Shown here one piece after another: positions 34,442 through 42,290 of a stretch of 64,000 bases of DNA. The DNA lies in NCBI RefSeq assembly GCF_017357425.1, contig NZ_CP014571.1, positions 3,596,001-3,660,000 of the forward strand, in the 5' to 3' direction. The position numbers and the translations under genes were made by a program. The notes under the pieces were generated by a model, which was not told the DNA's origin, did no database searches, and saw nothing but the letters and a program-made list of their open reading frames with translations. Within the stretch, counting starts at the first letter, position 1. Every line of letters starts with the position of its first letter. This DNA comes from Arthrobacter sp. D5-1. GTDB lineage: Bacteria; Actinomycetota; Actinomycetes; Actinomycetales; Micrococcaceae.

Positions 34442-35113
34442 TTGAATCGTCGTGTGGTGAAGGTTGGAGTGGTTGATGACCATGAAGCAGTCCGAATAGG
34501 GTTTGCAGCGGCCGCATCGTTGGACGCTAAGACTGCCGAAGTTCCAGTCGTTGCAGTTCGCCTGGCAGACACTGTGAATTCTCTTTTATCCGGGGGGCAT
34601 ACGGTTTTTGACGTAGTTGCCTTAGACATGTCACTTGCCGATGGGTCACGCCCCAGGGATAACGTCCGCCGACTACTTGCGGCAGGGTACCCCGTGCTGG
34701 TGTTCAGCGTCGGGGACAGACAAGAGGATTTGCGGGAGGCATTAGCCGCCGGAGCTTCGGGGGTCTCCCGAAAGTCAGAAAACATACGCCAGACCCTGGA
34801 ACTGATCCGGCAGGTTGCTCTTGGCAAGACCATTGACAATCAGGAACTGGCTGCCGCCATTGACGGTGACCGTGAGTTCGTCGCGGCTCAGCTCAGCGAC
34901 CGCGAGCGGGAGACTCTCCGCTTGTACGCGGCAGGATTTACAAGATCCCAGACCGCATCCAGGATGAACGTCTCCCCCAATACCGTGGGAACGAACATAA
35001 GGCGCATCCGGGAGAAGTATGCGGCTGCCAACCGTCCAGCGGCCTCCAAGCTCGAGCTTTATCATCGAGCCGTGGAGGACGGCCTCTACACACCGCCGCA
35101 TGGACGAGACTAG
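34442..35113 (+). CDS. NarL/LuxR-type response regulator
   Basis: A 223-residue regulator. The receiver domain has the acidic pair in GVVDDHEAVRIG, the phospho-Asp in ALDMSLADG and the Lys in GVSRKSENI. The DNA-binding helix-turn-helix is LSDRERETLRLYAAGFTRSQ, then MNVSPNTVGTNIRRIREKY. I choose the TTG at 34442 because GAGGGGG lies 5 nt upstream; the frame's earlier ATG has none. The kinase gene follows after 122 nt, and together they form a two-component pair of unknown stimulus. Confidence 0.9.
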   Translation: MNRRVVKVGVVDDHEAVRIGFAAAASLDAKTAEVPVVAVRLADTVNSLLSGGHTVFDVVALDMSLADGSRPRDNVRRLLAAGYPVLVFSVGDRQEDLREALAAGASGVSRKSENIRQTLELIRQVALGKTIDNQELAAAIDGDREFVAAQLSDRERETLRLYAAGFTRSQTASRMNVSPNTVGTNIRRIREKYAAANRPAASKLELYHRAVEDGLYTPPHGRD

Positions 35114-35235
35114 GCAGACCGGTGGGAACCAACCGTGTCACCTGTTCTGATGACGAAAAACGTGAAGGGCGAATCCCTCCTGAAATTCCTTGGAGCATCC
35201 GGATAGTCTTCGGACAATAGTTTGGAGGATACGCG

Positions 35236-36453
35236 TTGACCCAGACAAACGTCCGCACGGGGAACCAGCCGTACTCCAGGGCGAACATCGAGTACCTTGT
35301 TGCCCGCTGCTCTGGCTTGGTGGCTCTGGTTTTATACTGCTTGGCTCTTCCCGAGATTGTGTCTCAAATTCCGCTGCACTCGCCCCTTTGGGATCTGACC
35401 TTCATGGTGGGGATCCCGATTACCATCCTTGGAACGCTGATGATTCGCCGGTCTTTGGCGCGGATCAAAGTCAGTGCCGGAGCCGCGGCTGCCCTGATAT
35501 TTTGCGGCTTCGCGCTCTGGCATTTCGGCCTGATCGGAGACGGCAGTCAGGTTGAGTCCAAGCCTTGGTCAAACGGGGCACCATCCATAGGTGTTGCTCT
35601 GGCAGCAGTCTCCGTCCGCCCTGCAGCAGCAACCTTCTACAACGTCCTTTTCAGCACGATGCTCCTGCTGGTACCAGCAACGGGATACGGCAACACACGG
35701 GATTGGTATGACTCAGCACAGGATGGCCTCCTGTCTCTGGCACTCGGAATTGTCATCGTCACGTTGATGTCTGCTCTCCGTGACGCGGCGTCGGCTTCTG
35801 ACCGGGCTGCGGTGAGGGCTGTAGAGAGATTTGGAGAGGTAGCCCGATCCGAAGCCATAAGAACGGAAAGGTCCCGGCTGGACGGGCTGATCCATGACAC
35901 GGTGATGGCCACGCTGATAGTCGCGGCCCAGGCACGCTCCCAGGAAGTATTTGATGCGGCCCGTAAAGCGGCGGAATTGGCGTTGGCCGAGCTCGGTGCG
36001 ATTATGTCTGGGCGCGCGGACGACAGCACGTCCATAAGTCGTGAAGAATTTGTGAACAGACTCCAGGCAGCCACATCCCACTACTCCCCTGACTTCACCT
36101 GCGGACGGGGACGGGATCCGATTGAATTCCTCCCCCTCGGTTCTGCGCGTGCCATCATTCAAGCCACCACAGAAGCGGTCAGGAACAGCAGCATCCATGC
36201 TTCAGGAACCCCGGCGCACGTAGCTGTCAGGTTTGATCAGTCACAGCGAGCGCCCAACCGGGAAGTTGTTGTGGAGATATCAGATCAGGGGCCAGGCTTC
36301 GAAGTATCCCAAGTGTCGCCGCGCAGGTTAGGCGTTCGTGTTTCGATCATTCAGCGGATGACCGAAGCCCACGGCGAAGCCCAAATATCTTCCTCGAAAC
36401 ACGGGACGACGGTGCGATTGACGTGGCGTGAAGGATCTGGCGGCCGTGGATAG
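35236..36453 (+). CDS. Membrane sensor histidine kinase (HisKA_3/NarL partner)
   Basis: A 405-residue kinase. The N-terminal half has about five to six membrane helices with very short loops, so it probably senses the membrane or a lipophilic signal. The phospho-acceptor His is in LDGLIHDTVMATLIVA. The ATPase domain has the N box ATTEAVRNSSIHA and G box DQGPGF, then GVRVSIIQRM. The TTG start has TGGAGGA 7 nt upstream. It pairs with the response regulator just upstream and overlaps the next gene. Confidence 0.9.
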   Translation: MTQTNVRTGNQPYSRANIEYLVARCSGLVALVLYCLALPEIVSQIPLHSPLWDLTFMVGIPITILGTLMIRRSLARIKVSAGAAAALIFCGFALWHFGLIGDGSQVESKPWSNGAPSIGVALAAVSVRPAAATFYNVLFSTMLLLVPATGYGNTRDWYDSAQDGLLSLALGIVIVTLMSALRDAASASDRAAVRAVERFGEVARSEAIRTERSRLDGLIHDTVMATLIVAAQARSQEVFDAARKAAELALAELGAIMSGRADDSTSISREEFVNRLQAATSHYSPDFTCGRGRDPIEFLPLGSARAIIQATTEAVRNSSIHASGTPAHVAVRFDQSQRAPNREVVVEISDQGPGFEVSQVSPRRLGVRVSIIQRMTEAHGEAQISSSKHGTTVRLTWREGSGGRG

Positions 36454-37459
36454 AACCATATCGCGTCGTGTCATCCTCGCTTGCAGCATTCCTTATCCCG
36501 TGGTCCACATAGTTCTTGGCCTTGCGAATCTGCATCGAGTCACGTCAGCCACACAGACACTGGCTGCGATGGTCATTTGTGTTGCCGTCATAGTCGTCGT
36601 TTCCATATCGGACGCGCAGCGGCCGCTTGGCGTGGCGCCCGCTTGGGCGGCAACTGTCGGCGTCGTCATTATTGAGGTTCTCGTCAAAAGCGCGCTGCCC
36701 GTAGGTACACACCCTGGCTACGCGGCTTGGCATTGCGGGGCAATCCAGATGCTCTTGGTAACCGTGGCCCTCCGAGGCCGAAAGGCAATCGCCTGGTTTG
36801 GAATTGGTGTCTTCGCTGTAGTCGATTTTGTGGCTTCCCTTGCGCAGCAACTGACGCTGAATGCGGCGCTTGCAATGGTTGTGACTCCGCTCTTATGGAT
36901 GGGTATGGCCACGGCCCTTAGTTTCATCCTCAGGCGTTGTGCCCGGCAAACTGCCGCCTTCACCGACCAGGAACAGTCTTCGGCACAGATCCTGGCCACC
37001 CAAAATGCACGTGACCTTGCTCAAAATGAATGGATGAGGGATCTCAGCAGGGCGACCCAGCCAATGCTGGAACGCATCGCTGAAGGGGCAATCGGACCAG
37101 CAGAGCAGGAAGCGTGTGTCCTTTTGGAAGCGGAGCTGCGGGATCAAATTCGTGGGCGGGCATTGGCTACTCCGGCCGTGTTGCACGCAGCCCGGGACGC
37201 CAGAGGAAGAGGGGTCCGGGTAGATATTTTGGATGACCGTGCCACGGATCTTCCCGAGGACTTACTCGCGGAAGCAACCGCACAGCTGATCGGAGCTCTT
37301 GATCGCGCTGAGGACGGTGCCGTGAAATGCCGTGCCCTCCCGGAAGGCGCTGACGTCGCTGTGACAATCCTGGCCTTCAGCGAAGACGCAAACGATGAGG
37401 CTCTGTTCATGGAAATCCGACACGAATTGAATGACGCCGCCAGTCACCAGTTGTGGTGA
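36428..37459 (+). CDS. Kinase-like membrane protein lacking the ATPase domain
   Basis: A 343-residue protein. About five membrane helices are followed by a cytoplasmic tail that resembles the back part of histidine kinases (AQNEWMRDLSRATQPMLERI; LLEAELRDQIRGRALATPAV) but has no phospho-acceptor His context and no N or G box. It overlaps the kinase gene by 26 nt, or 8 nt if the GTG at 36446 is used. Three-gene sets of regulator, kinase and kinase-like protein occur in actinobacteria. I infer an accessory subunit that forms a dimer with the kinase. The true start is uncertain. Confidence 0.75.
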   Translation: MKDLAAVDRTISRRVILACSIPYPVVHIVLGLANLHRVTSATQTLAAMVICVAVIVVVSISDAQRPLGVAPAWAATVGVVIIEVLVKSALPVGTHPGYAAWHCGAIQMLLVTVALRGRKAIAWFGIGVFAVVDFVASLAQQLTLNAALAMVVTPLLWMGMATALSFILRRCARQTAAFTDQEQSSAQILATQNARDLAQNEWMRDLSRATQPMLERIAEGAIGPAEQEACVLLEAELRDQIRGRALATPAVLHAARDARGRGVRVDILDDRATDLPEDLLAEATAQLIGALDRAEDGAVKCRALPEGADVAVTILAFSEDANDEALFMEIRHELNDAASHQLW

Positions 37460-37578
37460 CAATTCCCGCGGACCAGGGGCCTGAACTACATCAGGCACTT
37501 AGCCTTCAAGAAGCCAGAGCCATACGATTCCGGAAAGTCCGGTGATCGCCACTCTGAGATGAGAGGGTCGTGATCATC

Positions 37579-37968
37579 ATGTCGGCACAGCCAATCCAGG
37601 CTTCTCCCCTATCGGGTAACAGCCATCATGCGGAACTTTCGCCCGAAGCCGAAACCACCTTGGGAATGTTCGCCCACCTGAGTGGGCTGATCGGAATTGT
37701 GGGTCCTTTAGTTGTATATCTCGTTTTGCAGGAGCGATCCCAGTTCGCCCGGAAGCAAGCCTTGGAAGCGATCAACTTTCATCTCACGGTGATCCTGGCA
37801 GTCCCGGTGGGTATTGCCTTCGCATTCGCCGGGAACCTCTTCGGCTCATACCAACCCATCACTGTCATCGTGGCTTCCGCCTTCATCTTCCCCATCGTGG
37901 CAGCTACCAACGCAGGAGCCGGCCAGCTCTACCGGTACCCCGTGGCAATCCGTTTCATCAAAAACTGA
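37579..37968 (+). CDS. DUF4870-family membrane protein
   Basis: A 129-residue protein with three or four membrane helices. LGMFAHLSGLIGIVGPLVVYLV, the motif FARKQALEAINFHLT and a C-terminal YRYPVAIRFIKN are diagnostic of the DUF4870/Tic20-like family. Function unknown. ATG at 37579 follows GAGAGGG at a usable distance; a GTG 9 nt earlier is too close to it. The next gene starts 27 nt downstream, so the two share a transcript. Confidence 0.82.
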   Translation: MSAQPIQASPLSGNSHHAELSPEAETTLGMFAHLSGLIGIVGPLVVYLVLQERSQFARKQALEAINFHLTVILAVPVGIAFAFAGNLFGSYQPITVIVASAFIFPIVAATNAGAGQLYRYPVAIRFIKN

Positions 37969-37995
37969 ACCAAAGGCTCGAGAGAAGAAAAACCC

Positions 37996-38703
37996 ATGCC
38001 TACAAAATTGTCACGCACCGCGATCACCATGGTCACCCTCATCGGGCTTGCCTCGTTGACTGCTTGCGCGGCTCCGTCACCTGACGTGGCCGAGCAACCG
38101 TCAGCCGAAGACGCATCGACCAGCTATTCGGCTCCCGCCTCGGCTCCCCCTTCTCCAACATCGACGCCGGCGAAGACCACCTCAAACGCCCCGTCGGAGA
38201 CCGGGACCGCCTCACCTTCCGCATCAGTCTCAGCTAGCCCCACGGCAACTTCGCGATCTACAACCGCCACGGCTGGCTCCTACAGGCTCACGGATGTGGC
38301 CTCGGCAGCGTGGGGAAACGGATTCAACACCGAGGATGGAGTCACCATCCAAACCACCAAGTTCGCTGAAGCAATCGTAGGCAGCTATCCTTCCAGCTCT
38401 ACCAACAAGATGAACACGGCGTCGTGGGCTCTTAAAGGACTGTGTACCTCGCTCACGGTTTCGGTTGGTCAGGATGCTTCGTCTCCTGACGTTGGCGGAA
38501 GCACCCACTTCATCGTCTTTGTTGACGGAGCTGAGAAGGCCCAGGAGTCAAAAGGGCCTTACGATCAGCCGACTGAGCTGACGGTCGATGTAACCGGCGG
38601 CAATCGTTTGGAGCTTCTGGACCTACGAACCCAGAAAGACGGTCATAACGTCTGGGGCAGCCCCCGGATTGCTTGCTCACAAAACCCATCCCCCAAGAAA
38701 TGA
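37996..38703 (+). CDS. Lipoprotein with NPCBM-like carbohydrate-binding domain
   Basis: A 235-residue lipoprotein with lipobox Cys at residue 24 (LTAC). A Ser/Thr/Pro/Ala-rich linker of about 70 residues is followed by a compact C-terminal domain: HFIVFVDGAEKAQESKG, PTELTVDVTGGNRLELLDL and HNVWGSPRIAC. This is the beta-sandwich pattern of NPCBM domains, which bind carbohydrate. I infer sugar or wall binding at the cell surface. Two Cys (GLCTS and RIAC) may form a disulfide. It sits in an operon-like row with the DUF4870 gene and another lipoprotein. Confidence 0.75.
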   Translation: MPTKLSRTAITMVTLIGLASLTACAAPSPDVAEQPSAEDASTSYSAPASAPPSPTSTPAKTTSNAPSETGTASPSASVSASPTATSRSTTATAGSYRLTDVASAAWGNGFNTEDGVTIQTTKFAEAIVGSYPSSSTNKMNTASWALKGLCTSLTVSVGQDASSPDVGGSTHFIVFVDGAEKAQESKGPYDQPTELTVDVTGGNRLELLDLRTQKDGHNVWGSPRIACSQNPSPKK

Positions 38704-38723
38704 CTCCGGAGAAGGTAAAGCTC

Positions 38724-39590
38724 ATGGGCAACAAGCTTCTATCCATCCCAGTATTAGCCGCAGCCGTCGCACTTTCGGGGTGCTCAGCGAGTGCAGTCCC
38801 GGTAGGCCAACCTTTGCCGGCGTTTGACTCGACCGTACCGCCAAGTGCGAGTTCGTCGTCCGCGCCGCCAGTTCCGACTACGCCAGCAGTCACGCCGTCG
38901 ATCGCCCCACCATCTGAAATCATCTCCCCAGCGCCCCACACCATGGACTGGAAATTCGCCAACGACAGCGGCTACAGCTACACGATGTCAATCGGCCTTT
39001 GGGACACTGTGGCGGTTCCAGCTGATGGAACAGTTGTTCACCCCGGGAAGAGCAGTTTCCTCTTGGGAGGGACCTGCGCCTACGACCCTCAACGCGATGC
39101 CGTCATTCCCGGCGCTCTTGGAGCAAAAGTAACCACCGAATCCTTCACCACAGCAGTCAGCATGAAGGCCATCATTTCCAGTTCAGGACTGGACCTTGAG
39201 AAATACTCCGGGGCCGGAGTAGCGCCGGCACGCGAGGATAAACGCATTCAAGTTGCCCAGTCCTTCGAATCAGGCCCGAGCTGTAAGGCATTCTCGAGCG
39301 AGAACTCTGTGGGCTACGGCGAAGCCGGAGGGTTTGGCGTGAAGTGGACAGATCCCCAACAGCCGGGGGCCACGTTGTCGCATCATTTCTTCATCATCGT
39401 TAAGAACTACCGCAGTCCAGCCACACCCTCTGGAGACCAGGATCTGCTCAACGCCATGGGTATCCGTCCAATTTCGAGCGGCGACACCTCGGACGCCGCG
39501 AGCGTATTCAAAGAAGTGGGAGAACCGACTCAGGGTAAACGCAATTACCGAGGGCTAACGCTCTCCGGCACGAGCGCCAGCGGTTCATAA
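38724..39590 (+). CDS. Uncharacterised lipoprotein
   Basis: A 288-residue exported protein with lipobox LSGC (Cys at residue 20) and a Pro/Ser/Thr linker of about 55 residues. The body begins DWKFANDSGYSYTMSIGLWD, which suggests a beta-rich domain, and has two Cys (GTCAY and PSCKA). I do not recognise the family. GGAGAAGG 8 nt upstream sets the start at 38724, 20 nt after the NPCBM-like gene. A strong hairpin follows. Confidence 0.72.
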   Translation: MGNKLLSIPVLAAAVALSGCSASAVPVGQPLPAFDSTVPPSASSSSAPPVPTTPAVTPSIAPPSEIISPAPHTMDWKFANDSGYSYTMSIGLWDTVAVPADGTVVHPGKSSFLLGGTCAYDPQRDAVIPGALGAKVTTESFTTAVSMKAIISSSGLDLEKYSGAGVAPAREDKRIQVAQSFESGPSCKAFSSENSVGYGEAGGFGVKWTDPQQPGATLSHHFFIIVKNYRSPATPSGDQDLLNAMGIRPISSGDTSDAASVFKEVGEPTQGKRNYRGLTLSGTSASGS

Positions 39591-39594
39591 AGAA

Positions 39595-39636
39595 ACATCG
39601 GTGGCTATTCCCTTAGGTGGGAAGAGCCACCGATGT
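39595..39636. terminator. Strong bidirectional hairpin between lipoprotein and E2 genes
   Basis: An 18-bp stem with one mismatch (39595-39612 with 39619-39636) and a 6-nt loop. It begins 4 nt after the lipoprotein stop and runs straight into the 32-nt repeat array C. It should end transcripts from both convergent genes. Confidence 0.8.
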
Positions 39637-39716
39637 GAGAGAGCATCCCGCCCAAACCCGAGGATCTGATAGAGCGACTCGCTCAAGCCCGAGGGATGTG
39701 AGAGAGGGTTACATGT
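39632..39716. repeat. 32-nt repeat array C
   Basis: Units start at 39632, 39663 and 39695 (period 31-32). Each begins with a form of GATGTGAGAGAGCATCCCGC and continues with CCCAAACCCGAG. The consensus matches arrays A and B at 4.8-5.0 kb, 35 kb away. The last unit is truncated by the end of the E2 gene. Confidence 0.85.
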
Positions 39717-41187
39717 CCGCGAGCGCTCCACCCGGGTTCTCGATGGCGTCAGCAACGTACCGGAGGAAGCCGGCCGCGGTTTCGCCGTCGCATACGCGGT
39801 GGTCGAAAGCCAAGGTCAGTTCGGTGACCTTCCGGACGGCCAATTCACCGTTGACTACCCAGGGCTTGTCGATGATGCGACCCACACCCAGCATGGCAAC
39901 CTCGGGGTAGTTGATGATCGCAGCCGAGCCATCCACGCCGAACACACCGTAGTTGTTCAGTGTGAAAGTGCCGGAGCCCAGTTCGGTGGGGGTCGCCTTT
40001 CCGTCGCGTGCGACGGCGGTGAGTCGACGGATCTCTGCGTCCAGTTCACGGGCACTCAACTCGTGCGCGTTCCGCACGGAAGGAACCACAAGGCCCCGGT
40101 CCGTCTGCGCGGCGAAGCCGAGGTTGATGCCTTCGAAGCCAACGATCTCCTGCGAGCCGTCCGAAGCAGTTTCAAAGCGCGTGTTCAGGGGCGGATACTT
40201 TTTTAACCCAGCCGTGACAAAACGGGCTATAAAAGCCAGTAGGCCCGGGGTGTCGTTCGGTGCGCGCTTTTTGAGCTCGGCCCGCATCTCCAGCAACGCG
40301 GTGGCGTCCACGTCCACCCACACGGTCGCTTCCGGAATCTCCGAGCGGCTGCGGGTCATGTTCGCGGCAACCGCCTTGCGGACACCACGAACCGGCGTCC
40401 GCGCCGAGACGGCCAAACCCGTGCGGCTGTCAACTGCTCCCGCATCAGCAGGAGCGGCAACGGGAGCGGCCACCGGAGCTGGAGCAGAAGGAGCATCAAC
40501 AGAAGGCGCCGTAATAGCAGCCTCCACATCCCTGCGCATGATCAGCCCGCTGGCACCTGAACCTTCGATTGCGTCGAGGGAGACACCATGGTCGCGCGCC
40601 ATCTTGCGGACGAGCGGAGAGATGACAGCACTGAGCTTGCCAGGGATGCGCGTCCCCGCCACACCCGGCTCCATCACAGGCGCAACAACAGGCTCAGCCA
40701 CCGAAACAGAAGAACCGACGCCGACACTCGCCTTCCGCGGGCGGGTCCGGCCACCGGTAGCTCCCCCGGGCGTACCGTACCCAATCAGCACGTTGCCCGA
40801 GCCGGCCTTCTCCTCGGTCCGGTACGTCTCGGCAGCAGCTTTCACAGAGGGCGAAACATCAAGGCCCGAGGACACCGGGGAAGGATCCACGGAACCGGTC
40901 GGAACAGGCGCCGCGGCAGCGGGCGCAGCCCCCACGGAGCCAGCGCGGGCGATCGAGATCAGCGGCTTGCCGACGTCGAGCGTTTGACCAGCCTCACCGT
41001 GCAGCTCGGCAACCGTGCCGGCGTAAGGCGAGGGCACCTCAACCATGGACTTGGCGGTCTCAACCTCGGCGATGGGCTGGTCAACCACAATCTCGTCGCC
41101 CACGGCAACGAGCCAGTTCACCAGTTCGGCCTCGGTGAGGCCCTCCCCAAGGTCGGGCAGTTTGAAGACCTGCATATCTGAGCTCAT
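39709..41187 (-). CDS. bkdC: Branched-chain 2-oxoacid dehydrogenase E2 (dihydrolipoyl acyltransferase)
   Basis: A 492-residue E2 with one lipoyl domain (residues about 5-80; lipoylated Lys in VETAKSMVEVPSP), an Ala/Pro-rich linker, an E3-binding domain (SPLVRKMARDHGVSLDAIEGSG) and a catalytic core. The active site His/Asp motif is in DHRVCDGETAAGFL. It moves acyl groups from E1 to CoA. The ATG at 41187 has GGGAGGA 6 nt upstream and lies 2 nt after the E1 beta stop. Pyruvate as substrate cannot be excluded, but the two-subunit E1 and Lrp-type neighbour favour branched-chain oxoacids. Confidence 0.9.
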   Translation of the reverse strand: MSSDMQVFKLPDLGEGLTEAELVNWLVAVGDEIVVDQPIAEVETAKSMVEVPSPYAGTVAELHGEAGQTLDVGKPLISIARAGSVGAAPAAAAPVPTGSVDPSPVSSGLDVSPSVKAAAETYRTEEKAGSGNVLIGYGTPGGATGGRTRPRKASVGVGSSVSVAEPVVAPVMEPGVAGTRIPGKLSAVISPLVRKMARDHGVSLDAIEGSGASGLIMRRDVEAAITAPSVDAPSAPAPVAAPVAAPADAGAVDSRTGLAVSARTPVRGVRKAVAANMTRSRSEIPEATVWVDVDATALLEMRAELKKRAPNDTPGLLAFIARFVTAGLKKYPPLNTRFETASDGSQEIVGFEGINLGFAAQTDRGLVVPSVRNAHELSARELDAEIRRLTAVARDGKATPTELGSGTFTLNNYGVFGVDGSAAIINYPEVAMLGVGRIIDKPWVVNGELAVRKVTELTLAFDHRVCDGETAAGFLRYVADAIENPGGALADM

Positions 41188-41189
41188 GG

Positions 41190-42290
41190 TCAGTCCTCCC
41201 ATTGAAGGTCGTCGACTGCGTCGAGGATGCGGTCGACGCTTGGCAGGTAGTAGTGCTCCAGCTTGGGAGACGGGAACGGGACGTCGAAGCCGGTCACGCG
41301 GAGGATCGGGGCGGCGAGGTAGTGGAACGCGCGTTCCTGGACGCGGGCCACGATCTCGGAGGACACGGACGCGAATCCATGGGCTTCGGCGATCACGACG
41401 GCGCGTCCCGTCTTGCGTACAGACGCGCAGACGGTCTCGTCGTCGAAAGGGACGAGGGTACGGACGTCGATGACCTCAAGTGAGCGGCCTTCCTCTGCAG
41501 CGGCCGCGGCTGCGGCGAGCGCGGTGGGAACCGACGGGCCGTACGCGATGAGCGTTGCATCCGTACCGGGACGAGCGACAGCCGCGCGGCCCTCGGTGGA
41601 GGTGCCGGCGTTGTGCTCTGCCCGCAAGGCGCCCAAGTCCACCTGGTCCTTGGACCAGTAGAGCTTCTTGGGCTCCATGAACATCACGGGGTCATCGGAG
41701 TCGATGGCTTCGCGAAGCATGCGGTAGCCATCGGCCACTGTGGCGGGCGTGTAGACCTTCAGGCCTGCGGTGTGGGCGTAGTAGGACTCGGAGGAGTCGC
41801 AGTGGTGCTCCACTCCCCCGATGCCGCCGGCGTACGGAACGCGGATGACCATGGGCATTTTGAGCTTGCCCTTGGTGCGGTTGTGCATTTTGGCGACGTG
41901 GCTGACGATCTGCTCGAAGGCCGGGTAGGCGAAGGCGTCGAACTGCATTTCAATGACGGGCCGCATGCCGTTGATGGCCATGCCCACCGCCATACCGACG
42001 ATGCCTGACTCAGCCAACGGGGTGTCGAAGCAGCGTTGTTCGCCGAATTCGGCCATGAGGCCGTCAGTGATGCGGAAGACGCCGCCCAGCATTCCGACGT
42101 CTTCGCCGAATACCAGGACCGAGGGGTCGGCGCGCATGGCGTCGGCCATCGCGGTGTTCAGTGCCTTGGCCATGGTGAGGCTCTGCGGGCCGGTGGCTTC
42201 TGCAGTGGCCGCGGCGGAAGCGGCGGCGCTGGCGGTGGCGGCGCTGACGTTAGCGGTGGTGGTGCCTGTGGCAGCAGCGGTGACGGTCAT
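41190..42290 (-). CDS. bkdB: Branched-chain 2-oxoacid dehydrogenase E1 beta
   Basis: A 366-residue E1 beta subunit. The transketolase-like core shows LNTAMADAMRADPSVLVFGEDVG and RCFDTPLAESGIVGMAVGMA, with the catalytic His region PMVIRVPYAGGIGGVEHHCDS and a C-terminal transketolase domain ending in PSPKLEHYYLPSVDRI. An unusual N-terminal head of about 33 residues is almost all Ala and Thr, missing in most relatives. Its ATG overlaps the E1 alpha stop in ATGA. It forms a heterotetramer with E1 alpha. Confidence 0.92.
   Translation of the reverse strand: MTVTAAATGTTTANVSAATASAAASAAATAEATGPQSLTMAKALNTAMADAMRADPSVLVFGEDVGMLGGVFRITDGLMAEFGEQRCFDTPLAESGIVGMAVGMAINGMRPVIEMQFDAFAYPAFEQIVSHVAKMHNRTKGKLKMPMVIRVPYAGGIGGVEHHCDSSESYYAHTAGLKVYTPATVADGYRMLREAIDSDDPVMFMEPKKLYWSKDQVDLGALRAEHNAGTSTEGRAAVARPGTDATLIAYGPSVPTALAAAAAAAEEGRSLEVIDVRTLVPFDDETVCASVRKTGRAVVIAEAHGFASVSSEIVARVQERAFHYLAAPILRVTGFDVPFPSPKLEHYYLPSVDRILDAVDDLQWED

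Noticed and set aside
34246..34839. 197-codon minus-strand frame over the response-regulator start
   Set aside because: It overlaps a certain response-regulator gene and its product is Ser/Thr/Arg-rich without domains.
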